From Vagococcus salmoninarum (GTDB taxonomy: Bacteria; Bacillota; Bacilli; Lactobacillales; Vagococcaceae), in contig NZ_NGJU01000010.1 of the NCBI RefSeq assembly GCF_003987495.1, forward strand, positions 51,237 through 115,236: a DNA stretch of 64,000 bases, read 5' to 3'. Positions 13,974 through 22,315 of this stretch are shown here, piece by piece. The notes under the pieces are model-generated. The model ran no database searches. It saw nothing but the letters and a program-made list of their open reading frames with translations, and was not told the origin of the DNA. Position 1 is the first letter of the stretch. Each line of letters begins with the position of its first letter. A program made the position numbers and the translations under genes.

Positions 13974-14864
13974 ATGAAAAATAATTTAAATGATTACATT
14001 CACTATTTACAAGTGGAACGGGGACTTTCTGATAATACAATTGTCAGTTACCGTCGGGATTTAGAGCAGTATTTAGATTTTCTGACTGAGAACCAAATAA
14101 CGACTTGGGAAACGGTTGACCGTTTTTTTATCATGTCATTCTTAAAAAAATTAACAGTTGAGAAGAAATCATCAGCAACTATTACGAGAATGGTTTCAAG
14201 CTTACGGAAGTTTCATCAGTTTTTACGTCAAGAACGTTATACTGACAATGACCCTATGCAACATATTGAAACCCCTAAAAAAGCGCAAAAACTACCGAAG
14301 ACTTTGTCAATTCCCGAAATTGAACGTTTAATCGAAGCCCCAAATACGTCAAATAAATATGGGATTCGCGATCGGGCCATTTTAGAAGTGATGTATGCGA
14401 CTGGTTTACGGGTAACAGAACTCATTTCCTTAAAATTAGATGATCTTCATCTTTCTTTAGGTTTGATTCAAACCATTGGTAAAGGGGATAAGGAGCGGAT
14501 TATTCCCCTTGGTGATTTAGCGATTAAGTGGATTCAAATTTACTTAGATGACAGTCGCCCAAAATTGGCACGGAAAGGCCAAGATGTAACAGCCTTATTT
14601 CTGAATCATCACGGTCGTGGCTTTAGCCGTCAAGGAATCTGGAAAAATTTAAAAGCTTACGTAGTAGATGCGAAAATTGAAAAAGAAGTCACTCCTCATA
14701 CTTTACGCCACAGTTTCGCCACGCATTTGCTAGAAAATGGGGCAGATTTACGGATTGTCCAAGAACTCTTAGGCCATGCGGATATTTCAACAACCCAAAT
14801 CTACACCCATATTACGAAACAACGGATGGCAGATGTCTATAAAGATTATTTCCCACGAGCCTAA
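13974..14864 (+). CDS. xerD: Site-specific tyrosine recombinase XerD
   Basis: A 296-residue recombinase that resolves chromosome dimers at dif with XerC/XerS-type partners. The N-terminal SAM-like core-binding domain covers residues 1-85 (YIHYLQVERGLSDNTIVSYRRDL). The catalytic domain has Arg in YATGLRVTELISL (about 147), Lys in TIGKGDKERIIPL (about 171), HTLRHSFATHLLENGADL (about 243-260), His in ELLGHADISTTQ and the nucleophile Tyr in QIYTHI (about 278). All six catalytic residues are present. The length is exactly that of XerD. It precedes scpA, and xerD-scpAB synteny is common in Firmicutes. Confidence 0.92.
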   Translation: MKNNLNDYIHYLQVERGLSDNTIVSYRRDLEQYLDFLTENQITTWETVDRFFIMSFLKKLTVEKKSSATITRMVSSLRKFHQFLRQERYTDNDPMQHIETPKKAQKLPKTLSIPEIERLIEAPNTSNKYGIRDRAILEVMYATGLRVTELISLKLDDLHLSLGLIQTIGKGDKERIIPLGDLAIKWIQIYLDDSRPKLARKGQDVTALFLNHHGRGFSRQGIWKNLKAYVVDAKIEKEVTPHTLRHSFATHLLENGADLRIVQELLGHADISTTQIYTHITKQRMADVYKDYFPRA

Positions 14865-14892
14865 TAGTTGGCTTCAACAGATATAAAAGTCC

Positions 14893-14922
14893 TTAACTAT
14901 CAGCAGAAATATGTGTTATAAT
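14893..14922 (+). promoter_or_regulatory. Promoter for scpA-scpB-rluB
   Basis: TTAACT (14893-14898), 18-bp spacer, TATAAT (14917-14922) with an upstream TGT forming an extended -10. Confidence 0.65.
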
Positions 14923-14982
14923 ATGCTTTCGAATAAATGCAATTAGCTTGACCGGAGTTAATGGAAATGAGGGGAAAGGTTC

Positions 14983-15747
14983 ATGGATAATTTAAGTGTC
15001 AAATTAGATGTATTTGAAGGCCCCTTAGATTTGTTATTACATTTAATTAAAACGTTGGAAATCGACATTTACGATATTCCGATTGCTGATGTGACTTATC
15101 AATATATGAACTACATCAAAACAATGCAAACCTTACAGCTTGATGTGGCTGGTGACTACATCGTCATGGCTGCGACCTTAATGTCAATTAAAAGTAAATT
15201 ACTATTACCGAAAGAAGAGTTAACTTTAGAAGACGAGGAAGGCGAAGGGGAAGGTGCCGATCCTCGGGCGGCTTTAGTTGCCCAATTATTGGAGTACCGG
15301 AAATTTAAGTATGCTGCTACCGTCTTAAAAGAAAAAGAAGAAGACCGCGGCAATTACTTTACGAAAGAACCATCTAACTTAGATGAGTTTAAAGAAGACA
15401 TTCCTTTATTAGAGCCAAATGAAGTTAATACGTTCGATCTGTTTTTAGCGTTTCATGACATTTTAGAACGACGTAAAAAATCCGGACCGAAAGAAACAAC
15501 GATACGGACCGATCACAATTCTGTTGAAGATAAAATTGCCTTTATCGGCAGTTTAATGAAAAACTTACCTTTAACTCAAGGCGTTCCTTTCGCTTCTTTA
15601 TTTGTGACTTTTTCCCGGAGTGAGATTGTGACGACTTTTATGGCATTATTAGAACTAATTAAATCACGAAAAATCATCGCGATTCAAGAAGAAAATTACC
15701 AACCGATTTTTTTGTATAATCAAATTCTTGAAGCAGAGCTAGAGTAG
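14983..15747 (+). CDS. scpA: Segregation and condensation protein A
   Basis: A 254-residue kleisin subunit of the SMC-ScpAB condensin. The N-terminal FEGPLDLLLHLIKTLEIDIYDIPIADVTYQY is the conserved kleisin motif that binds the SMC head and ScpB. A helical middle follows, and the C-terminal winged-helix segment (VTTFMALLELIKSRKIIAIQEE) contacts the other SMC head. The ATG follows GAGGGGAAAGGTTC. scpB begins 8 bp later, and the genes form an operon with rluB. Confidence 0.93.
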   Translation: MDNLSVKLDVFEGPLDLLLHLIKTLEIDIYDIPIADVTYQYMNYIKTMQTLQLDVAGDYIVMAATLMSIKSKLLLPKEELTLEDEEGEGEGADPRAALVAQLLEYRKFKYAATVLKEKEEDRGNYFTKEPSNLDEFKEDIPLLEPNEVNTFDLFLAFHDILERRKKSGPKETTIRTDHNSVEDKIAFIGSLMKNLPLTQGVPFASLFVTFSRSEIVTTFMALLELIKSRKIIAIQEENYQPIFLYNQILEAELE

Positions 15748-15755
15748 GAGTTATT

Positions 15756-16379
15756 ATGGAAATTACAGGACAAATTGAAGCGTTACTCTTTGTCGCAGGA
15801 GATGAAGGCATCTCTTTAGACGAGTTAGCGTATATCGTTGAAGAACCGACGGCGGATATTTTTGAAGGCATTGAAAAACTAAAAGGTCGTTACATCGACG
15901 ACAAGTCATCAGCGATTCATATTTTAGAAGTTGGCAATCATTTTATTTTAACGACGAAAAAAGAGTACGCCAGCTTAGTTAAAAATTACGCTCAATCCCC
16001 TTTGTCGAATACGTTGTCTCAAGCGGCCTTAGAGACATTGTCGATTATCGCTTATAAACAACCGATTACCCGCATGGAAGTTGATGAGATTCGCGGTGTC
16101 CAATCAGCCGGTTCTGTCCAAAAATTAGCAGCTCGGCAGTTGATTGCCGAAAAATCCCGAGTAGATGGCCCAGGACGGGCGATTTTATATGGCACAACGG
16201 ATTATTTTATGAACTATTTCGGCTTAGAAACCCTTCATGATCTGCCTTCAATCGAAGAGATGGAAGCAGAAATTGATCAAGAGATTCCTAGCGATTTATT
16301 TTTCGCTAACTTTAAAGAAGATTTAGACGGTTTAGAAAAGAAGCAAATAAGCAGTGAACCAACAGAGGAGAATGTATAA
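15756..16379 (+). CDS. scpB: Segregation and condensation protein B
   Basis: A 207-residue partner of ScpA in the SMC complex. It is made of two winged-helix domains: residues 1-80 (QIEALLFVAGDEGISLDELA) and 88-170 (LETLSIIAYKQPITRMEVDEIRGV). The acidic C-terminal tail is typical. The stop codon overlaps the rluB start by 1 bp (TAATG). The Shine-Dalgarno TAGGAG is well placed. Confidence 0.93.
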   Translation: MEITGQIEALLFVAGDEGISLDELAYIVEEPTADIFEGIEKLKGRYIDDKSSAIHILEVGNHFILTTKKEYASLVKNYAQSPLSNTLSQAALETLSIIAYKQPITRMEVDEIRGVQSAGSVQKLAARQLIAEKSRVDGPGRAILYGTTDYFMNYFGLETLHDLPSIEEMEAEIDQEIPSDLFFANFKEDLDGLEKKQISSEPTEENV

Positions 16380-17095
16380 TGGAAAGACTACAAAAAGTCT
16401 TAGCACAAAGTGGCGTGGCATCAAGAAGAAAATCAGAAGAATTGATTCGTGATGGTCATGTGAAAGTGAATGGTAAAAAAGTAACAGAAATGGGTATTAA
16501 AGTAGATTCAACTGATAAAATTGAAGTTCAAGGTGTACCAATTACTCAAGAAGATTATGTTTATTACCTTTTTTACAAACCACGGGGAGTCATCTCAGCC
16601 GTTGCTGACGATAAAGGCCGTCAAGTGGTGACTGATTTCTTAGTAAGTGTTAGAGAACGGATTTACCCAGTTGGTCGTTTAGATTATGATACGTCTGGTT
16701 TATTATTACTAACTAATAATGGTGACTTTGCTAATAAGTTAACTCACCCTCGTCATGAAGTTGACAAAACTTATGTAGCTAAAGTCATGGGCGTGCCATT
16801 TCCGAAAGATTTACAACCTTTAGCTAAAGGGATTAAAATTGACGGTCGCACTACGGCACCGGCTAAATTCAAAATTTTGTCGACAGACAATATTAAACAA
16901 ACTGCCATCGTGGAATTAACGATTCACGAAGGTCGTAACCACCAAGTTAAGAAAATGCTTGAAGCTGTGGGTTACCCAGTCACAAAACTAAAACGTGAAC
17001 TGTATGGTAATTTAACTTTGGCTGGTTTAAAACCAGGTCAATACCGTTCTTTAAGTAAACGTGAAGTTAATGCCTTATTAGAATTAGCTAAATAA
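16379..17095 (+). CDS. rluB: 23S rRNA pseudouridine synthase RluB
   Basis: A 238-residue enzyme of the RsuA/RluB/E/F family. The N-terminal S4 RNA-binding domain spans residues 1-60 (ERLQKVLAQSGVASRRKSEELI). The catalytic motif YPVGRLDYDTSGLLLLT includes the nucleophile Asp102. HEGRNHQVKKMLEAVGYPV near 184 is the family's second signature. In B. subtilis RluB modifies a uridine in helix 89-90 of 23S rRNA; the exact position is assumed here. It is the third gene of the scpAB operon, a conserved arrangement in Firmicutes. Confidence 0.92.
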   Translation: MERLQKVLAQSGVASRRKSEELIRDGHVKVNGKKVTEMGIKVDSTDKIEVQGVPITQEDYVYYLFYKPRGVISAVADDKGRQVVTDFLVSVRERIYPVGRLDYDTSGLLLLTNNGDFANKLTHPRHEVDKTYVAKVMGVPFPKDLQPLAKGIKIDGRTTAPAKFKILSTDNIKQTAIVELTIHEGRNHQVKKMLEAVGYPVTKLKRELYGNLTLAGLKPGQYRSLSKREVNALLELAK

Positions 17096-17119
17096 AAATA
17101 AGCGAAGGGCGGGGCTGAA

Positions 17120-17839
17120 ATGGAGCTAACACTAAGTATTTTAGTCGTTGATCGTGATCAGCGAACCCGAACTTTATTAAAAGAAACCCTAGAAGCACAC
17201 CAATTAACCGTCTTCGAAGCAAGTAGCTTCGAGGAGGGTTTATTACTCTTTAAAAAAGAACCTCTCGAGCTAGTCGTGACAGAAGCTGTCATCAATCAAG
17301 AAGCCCCATTGGCATTTTTAAGGGAGTTACGTTCTATAAGTAATTTGCCAGTAGTGATTGTAGCTGAAGATCAAGGGGAATCCCAAAGGTTGAAAAGTTT
17401 TGAGTTAGGGGCAGATGATTTTGTTCAAAAGCCTTTTAGTCCAGAAGAAGTCTATCTGCGAATTAAACGCTTGTTAAGGTATTACTACCAAGGGTCGCCA
17501 TTTATGGTCAGTGGTCAGCATTACGTCTTTCCAGATATGACAATTGATTTAGGGCGAAAAAAGGTAACGGTGGCTGGCAAACATGCTAACTTAACAGCCA
17601 TCGAATTTAACTTACTTAGCTATTTTGTTAACCATTCTGACCAAGTCTTGAGCCGCCGGCAACTATTAGAGGATGTTTGGGGGTATCAGATCCTAGGAGA
17701 AGAGCGGACTGTTGATGTTCATATTCGCCGTTTACGGCAAAAGCTAGGGGCTTATTCAGAAGCTACAGCTAGTCGAATTGTCACTGTCTATCAACGAGGC
17801 TACCGCTTTCAAAGCAATCTGGCTAAAGTCATTAAGTAA
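17120..17839 (+). CDS. Orphan OmpR-family response regulator with atypical receiver
   Basis: A 239-residue two-domain regulator. Its receiver (1-120) keeps D11, K104 and the alpha-5 region, but the residue aligned with the phosphoacceptor Asp is Glu55 (LVVTEAV). The second acidic-pocket residue is Arg12 (VDRD), and the switch Thr/Ser is Ala82 (VIVAED). The C-terminal winged helix (about 140-235) is intact: LTAIEFNLLSYFVNHSDQVLS and ERTVDVHIRRLRQKLG. No histidine kinase gene is adjacent; the gene lies 24 bp after rluB. I infer a phosphorylation-independent DNA-binding regulator, possibly locked in an active-like state. Its target genes are unknown. Confidence 0.8.
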   Translation: MELTLSILVVDRDQRTRTLLKETLEAHQLTVFEASSFEEGLLLFKKEPLELVVTEAVINQEAPLAFLRELRSISNLPVVIVAEDQGESQRLKSFELGADDFVQKPFSPEEVYLRIKRLLRYYYQGSPFMVSGQHYVFPDMTIDLGRKKVTVAGKHANLTAIEFNLLSYFVNHSDQVLSRRQLLEDVWGYQILGEERTVDVHIRRLRQKLGAYSEATASRIVTVYQRGYRFQSNLAKVIK

Positions 17840-17849
17840 GCTTAAAGAG

Positions 17850-17877
17850 TTGCTATATTCCGGAAGTTTGCTATAAT
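17850..17877 (+). promoter_or_regulatory. Promoter for the riboswitch-ribU transcript
   Basis: TTGCTA (17850-17855), 16-bp spacer and an extended TGCTATAAT (17869-17877). Confidence 0.65.
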
Positions 17878-17907
17878 AATAATGTATTAAAAAATTAAAT
17901 TAAGGTT

Positions 17908-18031
17908 CGTCTTCAGGGCAGGGTGTGATTCCCGACCGGTGGTTATAGTCCACGACCTGTTTCTTAGTAATAAGGAATGGCTGAATTGGTGAAAATCCAA
18001 TACCGACAGTATAGTCTGGATAAGAGAAGAT
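17908..18031 (+). ncRNA. FMN riboswitch (RFN element) aptamer
   Basis: The conserved RFN blocks are all present in order: CTTCAGGGCAGGGTG (17911-17925), ATTCCCGACCGG-GGT, AGTCCACGACC, GGTGAAAATCCAATACCGACAG and TATAGTCTGGAT, ending GAAGA. P1 pairs TCTTC (17910-17914) with GAAGA (18026-18030). The element senses flavin mononucleotide and controls ribU. The downstream terminator (18069-18103) is the likely expression platform. Confidence 0.95.
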
Positions 18032-18035
18032 AGAG

Positions 18036-18103
18036 CTTATTTGACTCAACTTCAAATAAGACTATTTGCTATTTTCTGCCCTTATGTAGAAAATAGTTTT
18101 TTT
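18036..18103 (+). terminator. Expression platform: hairpin plus rho-independent terminator of the FMN riboswitch
   Basis: Hairpin CTTATTTGA/TCAAATAAG (18036-18060) precedes the terminator CTATTTTCT (18069-18077)/AGAAAATAG (18088-18096) and T7. CTGCCCT (18076-18082), at the edge of the terminator loop, is complementary to the aptamer's AGGGCAG (17915-17921), offering an FMN-free alternative fold. Confidence 0.85.
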
Positions 18104-18168
18104 GTTAGTTGAAATTGATGGTTAAGTCGTGAGCTTGCCTGAGATGGGTCCTTTTAGGAGGATTTCTG

Positions 18169-18765
18169 ATGAGAAGAAGTAAGACACAAAAAATGGTGGG
18201 AATTGCCATGTTGGCAGCCATTGGGTATATTTTAATGTACCTTGCATTCCCAGTTATACCTGGTTTTCAATTTATGAAAGTCGATTTAAGTGAGATTCCA
18301 ATTTTGATCGCAACGTATTTATTTGGACCAGTTGCCGGAATTACCACAGCTTTCATTCGGTCCCTATTGTATTTTTTAACTAGAGGCGGCGGCTTAGAGT
18401 CCTTAATTGGTAATCTAAGTAGTTTTGTTGCGGCAATTACCTTTGTCTTACCGGCCTATTTCTTAACGAAAAGCCATCGTTCAAAACATAGTTTGTATTT
18501 TGGCTTAGGGGTCGGAACGCTAGTAATGACAATCGGGATGTCTTTAATGAACTATTATTTCGCCTTACCTTTGTATTTTAAAGTCCTTAACTTTGATGTG
18601 GGCTTGCCATTTATACAATACGTCTTAGTGGCAGTCATTCCTTTTAACTTAATTAAAGGGGTTATCGTCAGTGGTGTTTTTGTCTTAGTTCACGGCAAAT
18701 TGTTGCCTTGGTTAATTAAAAAACAAGGACTTCCTCAAACAAATCAATTAAAATCAACTAAATAA
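18169..18765 (+). CDS. ribU: Riboflavin transporter RibU, ECF S component
   Basis: A 198-residue substrate-binding membrane subunit of an energy-coupling factor transporter; it would partner the shared EcfA1-A2-T module. Six hydrophobic helices are visible. The N-terminal AMLAAIGYILMYLAFPVIP and FMKVDLSEIPILIATYLFGPVAG motif (about 12-66) is characteristic of RibU. The FMN riboswitch directly upstream fixes the substrate as riboflavin or a related flavin. ATG 18169 follows TAGGAGGA with about 7 nt spacing. It is monocistronic with a terminator. Confidence 0.95.
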   Translation: MRRSKTQKMVGIAMLAAIGYILMYLAFPVIPGFQFMKVDLSEIPILIATYLFGPVAGITTAFIRSLLYFLTRGGGLESLIGNLSSFVAAITFVLPAYFLTKSHRSKHSLYFGLGVGTLVMTIGMSLMNYYFALPLYFKVLNFDVGLPFIQYVLVAVIPFNLIKGVIVSGVFVLVHGKLLPWLIKKQGLPQTNQLKSTK

Positions 18766-18771
18766 AAATAA

Positions 18772-18804
18772 AACTTCTTATCATAAGGGATAAGAAGTTT
18801 TTTT
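18772..18804 (+). terminator. Rho-independent terminator after ribU
   Basis: AACTTCTTATC (18772-18782) with GATAAGAAGTT (18789-18799), then T5. Confidence 0.9.
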
Positions 18805-18834
18805 GTGGAATAGGTGTTAAACTAGTCCTAAGAG

Positions 18835-19044
18835 TTATTTAACAATTTCAATTGCCCGAGTCGGACATTGTTTATAAGCAGCCATTCCTTCGGCAGCTAA
18901 ATCATCAGTCAAAAACTGCTCTCGTAACGTTGGTGCATCTTTAAAAATCACAAGGCCGTCATCAGTGTAATCAAAAACTTGCGGGGCAAGCACTTGACAA
19001 AGACCGCAGGCAATGCATTTTTCAGGTACAATTTTATAAAGCAT
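18835..19044 (-). CDS. fer: Ferredoxin, single 4Fe-4S cluster
   Basis: A 69-residue electron carrier. Three cysteines lie in CIACGLC (residues 10-16), and the fourth is in CPTRAIEI near 60, giving one 4Fe-4S cluster as in B. subtilis Fer. The middle is acidic. The minus-strand ATG follows TAGGAGTG. It diverges from ypbB with only 29 bp between start codons. The order fer / ypbB-recQ-LysM protein is conserved in Firmicutes, matching the B. subtilis fer-ypbB-recS-ypbE region. Confidence 0.92.
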   Translation of the reverse strand: MLYKIVPEKCIACGLCQVLAPQVFDYTDDGLVIFKDAPTLREQFLTDDLAAEGMAAYKQCPTRAIEIVK

Positions 19045-19073
19045 TCAATCACTCCTAAAAGAGGTATTATATT

Positions 19074-20129
19074 ATGGAAAAACAAGACATCTTTATTCTA
19101 TCCCTATTTCAACATGGAAACAAGGTTCGAGGGACAACTTTAAGTCATTTGTTACGTGGTAAGCGGACAACTTCGATTTTAATTTACGGGTACTTTAATC
19201 AATTGCTCCCTTATTTTGGGTTATTTCCCCAGCTTGTTGAGTCAGAAGTCCAAAAAACAATTAATAAATTAAGACAGCAAGGTTTTTTAAATCAAAACCC
19301 TAGTGGTGACTTACTGTGGTTATCAGAAAAAGGCCAGAGTCAATTAACAGTATCGCCTGCCTTAAAATTGCCAGACTTACAAGGCGTTACTTATTCTAAC
19401 ACGGATGATGAGTACGTTGAAGGCTTATTGTTTGCTAGCCAAATCATTTCTGAGTATGTCCATGGAAATAACAAGTACGTGCCAATCGAATCCAATCCGG
19501 CTAAGCAACTAATTCTCAAGCGGTGGTTTCAAACTTTAGCAAAAGAGCCAGCTTTGTTAGGTCAGCAAATCTATCATGAATGGCATAGGTTGATTCTAGC
19601 ATTTCCAGAAAGGCTCCAAAGTAGCTTAGTAAACTTATTATCCGGTCACACTCAAATTGGACAAACGGCTAGTCAATTAATTGATGACTATCACTTATCA
19701 GCCTTTGAAGGTTATTTATTAAGGAAAAACTACAGTCATCGTTTAATAAGGCTGATTAGTGAACAACCAACAGACTATCCTTTGTTAAGTAGTGTTTATC
19801 CCTTTTATTCTCGGAGTTTTATTAATGACAGTGCCGCTAAGAGTTATCAATTACTGAAAGCTGGTCGTTCACTTCAAGAAATTTGTCGCCTAAGAAAATT
19901 AAAAGAAAGTACTGTTGTGGATCATTTAATCGAAGCTGCGATTCTCAATGAAGACTTCGACTTTACCTTAGTGCTAGATGAAGCCACTTGCAGTGCTTTA
20001 AAAAGTTATGAAAAAATCGTTAATGACCTACGTCAGTGGCACTACCGAGAAGTGTTAGCTGATCAGCCAACAGTTGATTTCTTAAAGCTACGCTGTTATC
20101 AAATTATGCGCATCAGGGAGGGAAGCTAA
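19074..20129 (+). CDS. ypbB: Helix-turn-helix protein, YpbB family, linked to recQ
   Basis: 351 residues, soluble. The N-terminus resembles a winged helix (IFILSLFQHGNKVRGTTLSHLLRGKRTTSIL). The C-terminal third contains the helicase-associated HTH_40 type segment AGRSLQEICRLRKLKESTVVDHLIEAAI (about 263-290). YpbB proteins are almost always encoded just upstream of a RecQ helicase, as here: the stop abuts the recQ GTG with no gap. A role in recombination or RecQ function is inferred from this linkage; no activity is established. The Shine-Dalgarno AAAAGAGG is 9 nt upstream of ATG. Confidence 0.85.
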   Translation: MEKQDIFILSLFQHGNKVRGTTLSHLLRGKRTTSILIYGYFNQLLPYFGLFPQLVESEVQKTINKLRQQGFLNQNPSGDLLWLSEKGQSQLTVSPALKLPDLQGVTYSNTDDEYVEGLLFASQIISEYVHGNNKYVPIESNPAKQLILKRWFQTLAKEPALLGQQIYHEWHRLILAFPERLQSSLVNLLSGHTQIGQTASQLIDDYHLSAFEGYLLRKNYSHRLIRLISEQPTDYPLLSSVYPFYSRSFINDSAAKSYQLLKAGRSLQEICRLRKLKESTVVDHLIEAAILNEDFDFTLVLDEATCSALKSYEKIVNDLRQWHYREVLADQPTVDFLKLRCYQIMRIREGS

Positions 20130-21557
20130 GTGAACTTAAAAGCGAGTTTAAAAGAAATCTTTAATTACGACGACTTTCGGGAAGGCCAAGCCGAAACGAT
20201 TGAAAGTATTTTGACTAACAAGGAAACGTTATCGATCTTGCCCACAGGGACTGGGAAGAGCTTATGTTATCAATTACCAAGCTATTTACTCCCGGGAACA
20301 ACGGTGATTGTGTCACCTTTGATTTCCTTAATGGATGATCAAGTCCAACAGCTAAAGCTACTAGGCGAAAAAAAAGCAATTGCTATTAATAGTCAACTTG
20401 ATTTCGTAACTAAAAAAACTGTTTTAGCGCAACTAGCCCAGTACAAGTTTGTCTTCGTTAGTCCTGAAACGTTAATGCAACCAGCTGTTCAGCAAGCCTT
20501 ACAAAGCGTTAATTTAAACTTGTTTGTTGTCGATGAGGCCCACTGTATTTCTCAATGGGGAATTGATTTTCGCCCGGAATACGAACAACTTGGGAGAATT
20601 ATTGAACTATTAAAAGTACCGAAAGTTGTCGCCTTAACAGCCACGGCCACAGATAAGGTGATCAAAGACATTAAAAATCAATTGTTTACTCGTTCACCTA
20701 AGATTGTTCGCCATTCTGTGAACCGTCCAAATATCGCATATGAAGTAGTTGAAACCCTTGATAAAACAGCTTTTTTATTAGAATTTTTAAATGAACAAAA
20801 AGGCCCTGGTATTATTTACTTTTCAAGTAAACGTCAAGCTGAAGAGACTAGTCGTTTATTAAATCAAGCTGCTGTCGGCAAATCAGCTTTTTATCACGGA
20901 GATTTAACGAATCAAGAACGAACAATCATTCAGCAACAATTTTTAAGTGATCAGCTAACGATTTTATGTGCAACTAGCGCCTTTGGCATGGGGATTAACA
21001 AAGGCAATATTCGCTTTATTATTCATTACCATTTGCCGAATAGCATCGAAAGTTTTTTACAAGAGAGTGGCCGCAGTGGCCGTGATGGTCAGCAGTCCTT
21101 ATCAGTCGTGCTGTATACCCCAGGGGATGAAAATCTCCATTACTTTTTGCAAGGCGAGCTAGCCGCTGAAATTCAACAGTTCGCTACTTTGAAAGATCAG
21201 ACTTTCTCAGAGTTAAAGGCTGTTCAAGAACAACTAAGTGAGTTACAACAAAAGTGGTTGTGGGAAATTACTAGTGAACAGAGGAGTTTTGCTAACTTGT
21301 TAGAGCTGTTAGAAGAGCGAAGTCAAGAAAAGCAACGACAATTGTCAGCTGTTCGTGACTATTTGAAGGTGGACACTTGCCGCCGGAATTTTTTACTTGC
21401 TTATTTTAAAGAACCAACCGCTTCAGCAGAGCCGCCTTGTTGTGATAACTGTGGTAATTATGGTAAACTACTCTTAAATTATGAAAAAATACTTTCAGAT
21501 AAATTAAGATTCTCTAAAAATTGGCAAGAACAACTTGAAAAAATGTTCGTAAAATGA
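20130..21557 (+). CDS. recQ: ATP-dependent DNA helicase RecQ (short form, RecS-like)
   Basis: A 475-residue superfamily 2 3'-5' DNA helicase. Helicase motifs are: I LPTGTGKSLCYQLP (about 39-52), II VVDEAHCISQWGIDFRPEY (about 134), III ALTATAT, V CATSAFGMGINKGNIRFIIHYHLP and VI QESGRSGRDGQ. A zinc-binding RQC segment has cysteines in CRRNFLLAYF and CCDNC. The C-terminal HRDC domain of long RecQ proteins is absent, as in B. subtilis RecS. The GTG start directly follows the ypbB stop; AGGGAGGGAAG lies just upstream. Confidence 0.93.
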   Translation: MNLKASLKEIFNYDDFREGQAETIESILTNKETLSILPTGTGKSLCYQLPSYLLPGTTVIVSPLISLMDDQVQQLKLLGEKKAIAINSQLDFVTKKTVLAQLAQYKFVFVSPETLMQPAVQQALQSVNLNLFVVDEAHCISQWGIDFRPEYEQLGRIIELLKVPKVVALTATATDKVIKDIKNQLFTRSPKIVRHSVNRPNIAYEVVETLDKTAFLLEFLNEQKGPGIIYFSSKRQAEETSRLLNQAAVGKSAFYHGDLTNQERTIIQQQFLSDQLTILCATSAFGMGINKGNIRFIIHYHLPNSIESFLQESGRSGRDGQQSLSVVLYTPGDENLHYFLQGELAAEIQQFATLKDQTFSELKAVQEQLSELQQKWLWEITSEQRSFANLLELLEERSQEKQRQLSAVRDYLKVDTCRRNFLLAYFKEPTASAEPPCCDNCGNYGKLLLNYEKILSDKLRFSKNWQEQLEKMFVK

Positions 21558-21615
21558 GATTCTACAAGCATTATTACTTAAAAAGAGCGATAATGTCACA
21601 ACTTTTACTGATATA

Positions 21616-21624
21616 TGGTAAAAT
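21616..21624 (+). promoter_or_regulatory. Extended -10 promoter before the LysM gene
   Basis: TGGTAAAAT (21616-21624), about 32 bases before the GTG start; no good -35. Confidence 0.4.
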
Positions 21625-21656
21625 GAAATGAAGAAGAACTAATAGGAGGATTTTCT

Positions 21657-22244
21657 GTGAGCAAAGATAACGAACGTAAAGAACCCTGGGAACAACCCAT
21701 CTATGATACTGAATATGAAAGTGCCTCTTCTAGAAGCCAAAGTCGGACAAAAAAGAAAGGTAACTCAGCCTTTATTACAATCTTAGTGATTTTACTACTG
21801 TTGATTACGTTAATTTTAGTGTATTTATTCAGTTTGTCATCTAAAAAGTCATTACAACCTAAAGAAGATGCCATTGAGATTCAAAAAGATTCTTCTGGTG
21901 CTAAACAGCCAGCTAGTTCAGCCGAAGCGTCAACTGAACCAAGTCGTACGGTAGCAAGCTCTAAGGAAGAAGAACCAGAACCGACAAAACAACCTGAAGC
22001 ACCAACTCAACCGACAACTGAGCCAACTCAAGCGCCAGTTGAACAGGTGGAGCCGACCCAACCAACTCAAGAACCCCAACAGCCTCAACAACCCGTTGGT
22101 GGATCTAGTCATGTTGTTCAAGCAGGGGATACTGTTTATAATTTAAGTAATAGATACGGTATTAGTCAAGAACAGCTTAGGGAATGGAATGGACTAAGTG
22201 GCGACGATATTGGCTTAGGTCAAACTTTAATAGTAGGTCAATAA
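21657..22244 (+). CDS. LysM-domain membrane-anchored protein (YpbE-like)
   Basis: 195 residues. The cytoplasmic N-terminus (about 1-38) is rich in charged residues and contains KDNERKEPWEQPIYD. One transmembrane helix follows (FITILVILLLLITLILVYLF, about 40-59). A long Pro/Gln/Thr/Glu linker (about 85-145) leads to a C-terminal LysM domain (HVVQAGDTVYNLSNRYGIS to LIVGQ) that binds peptidoglycan. The linker would span part of the cell wall. GTG start after AGGAGGA. The position after recQ matches B. subtilis ypbE. Confidence 0.88.
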   Translation: MSKDNERKEPWEQPIYDTEYESASSRSQSRTKKKGNSAFITILVILLLLITLILVYLFSLSSKKSLQPKEDAIEIQKDSSGAKQPASSAEASTEPSRTVASSKEEEPEPTKQPEAPTQPTTEPTQAPVEQVEPTQPTQEPQQPQQPVGGSSHVVQAGDTVYNLSNRYGISQEQLREWNGLSGDDIGLGQTLIVGQ

Positions 22245-22267
22245 AGCTGTCTAACAGACAGCTTTTT
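22243..22267 (+). terminator. Rho-independent terminator
   Basis: AAAGCTGTCT (22243-22252), AAC loop, AGACAGCTTT (22256-22265), T run. The stem begins inside the stop codon of the LysM gene. Confidence 0.88.
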
Positions 22268-22315
22268 ATTATGAAATAATAACTAAAAATGGATAGTGAC
22301 TAAAAGGAGTACGAG

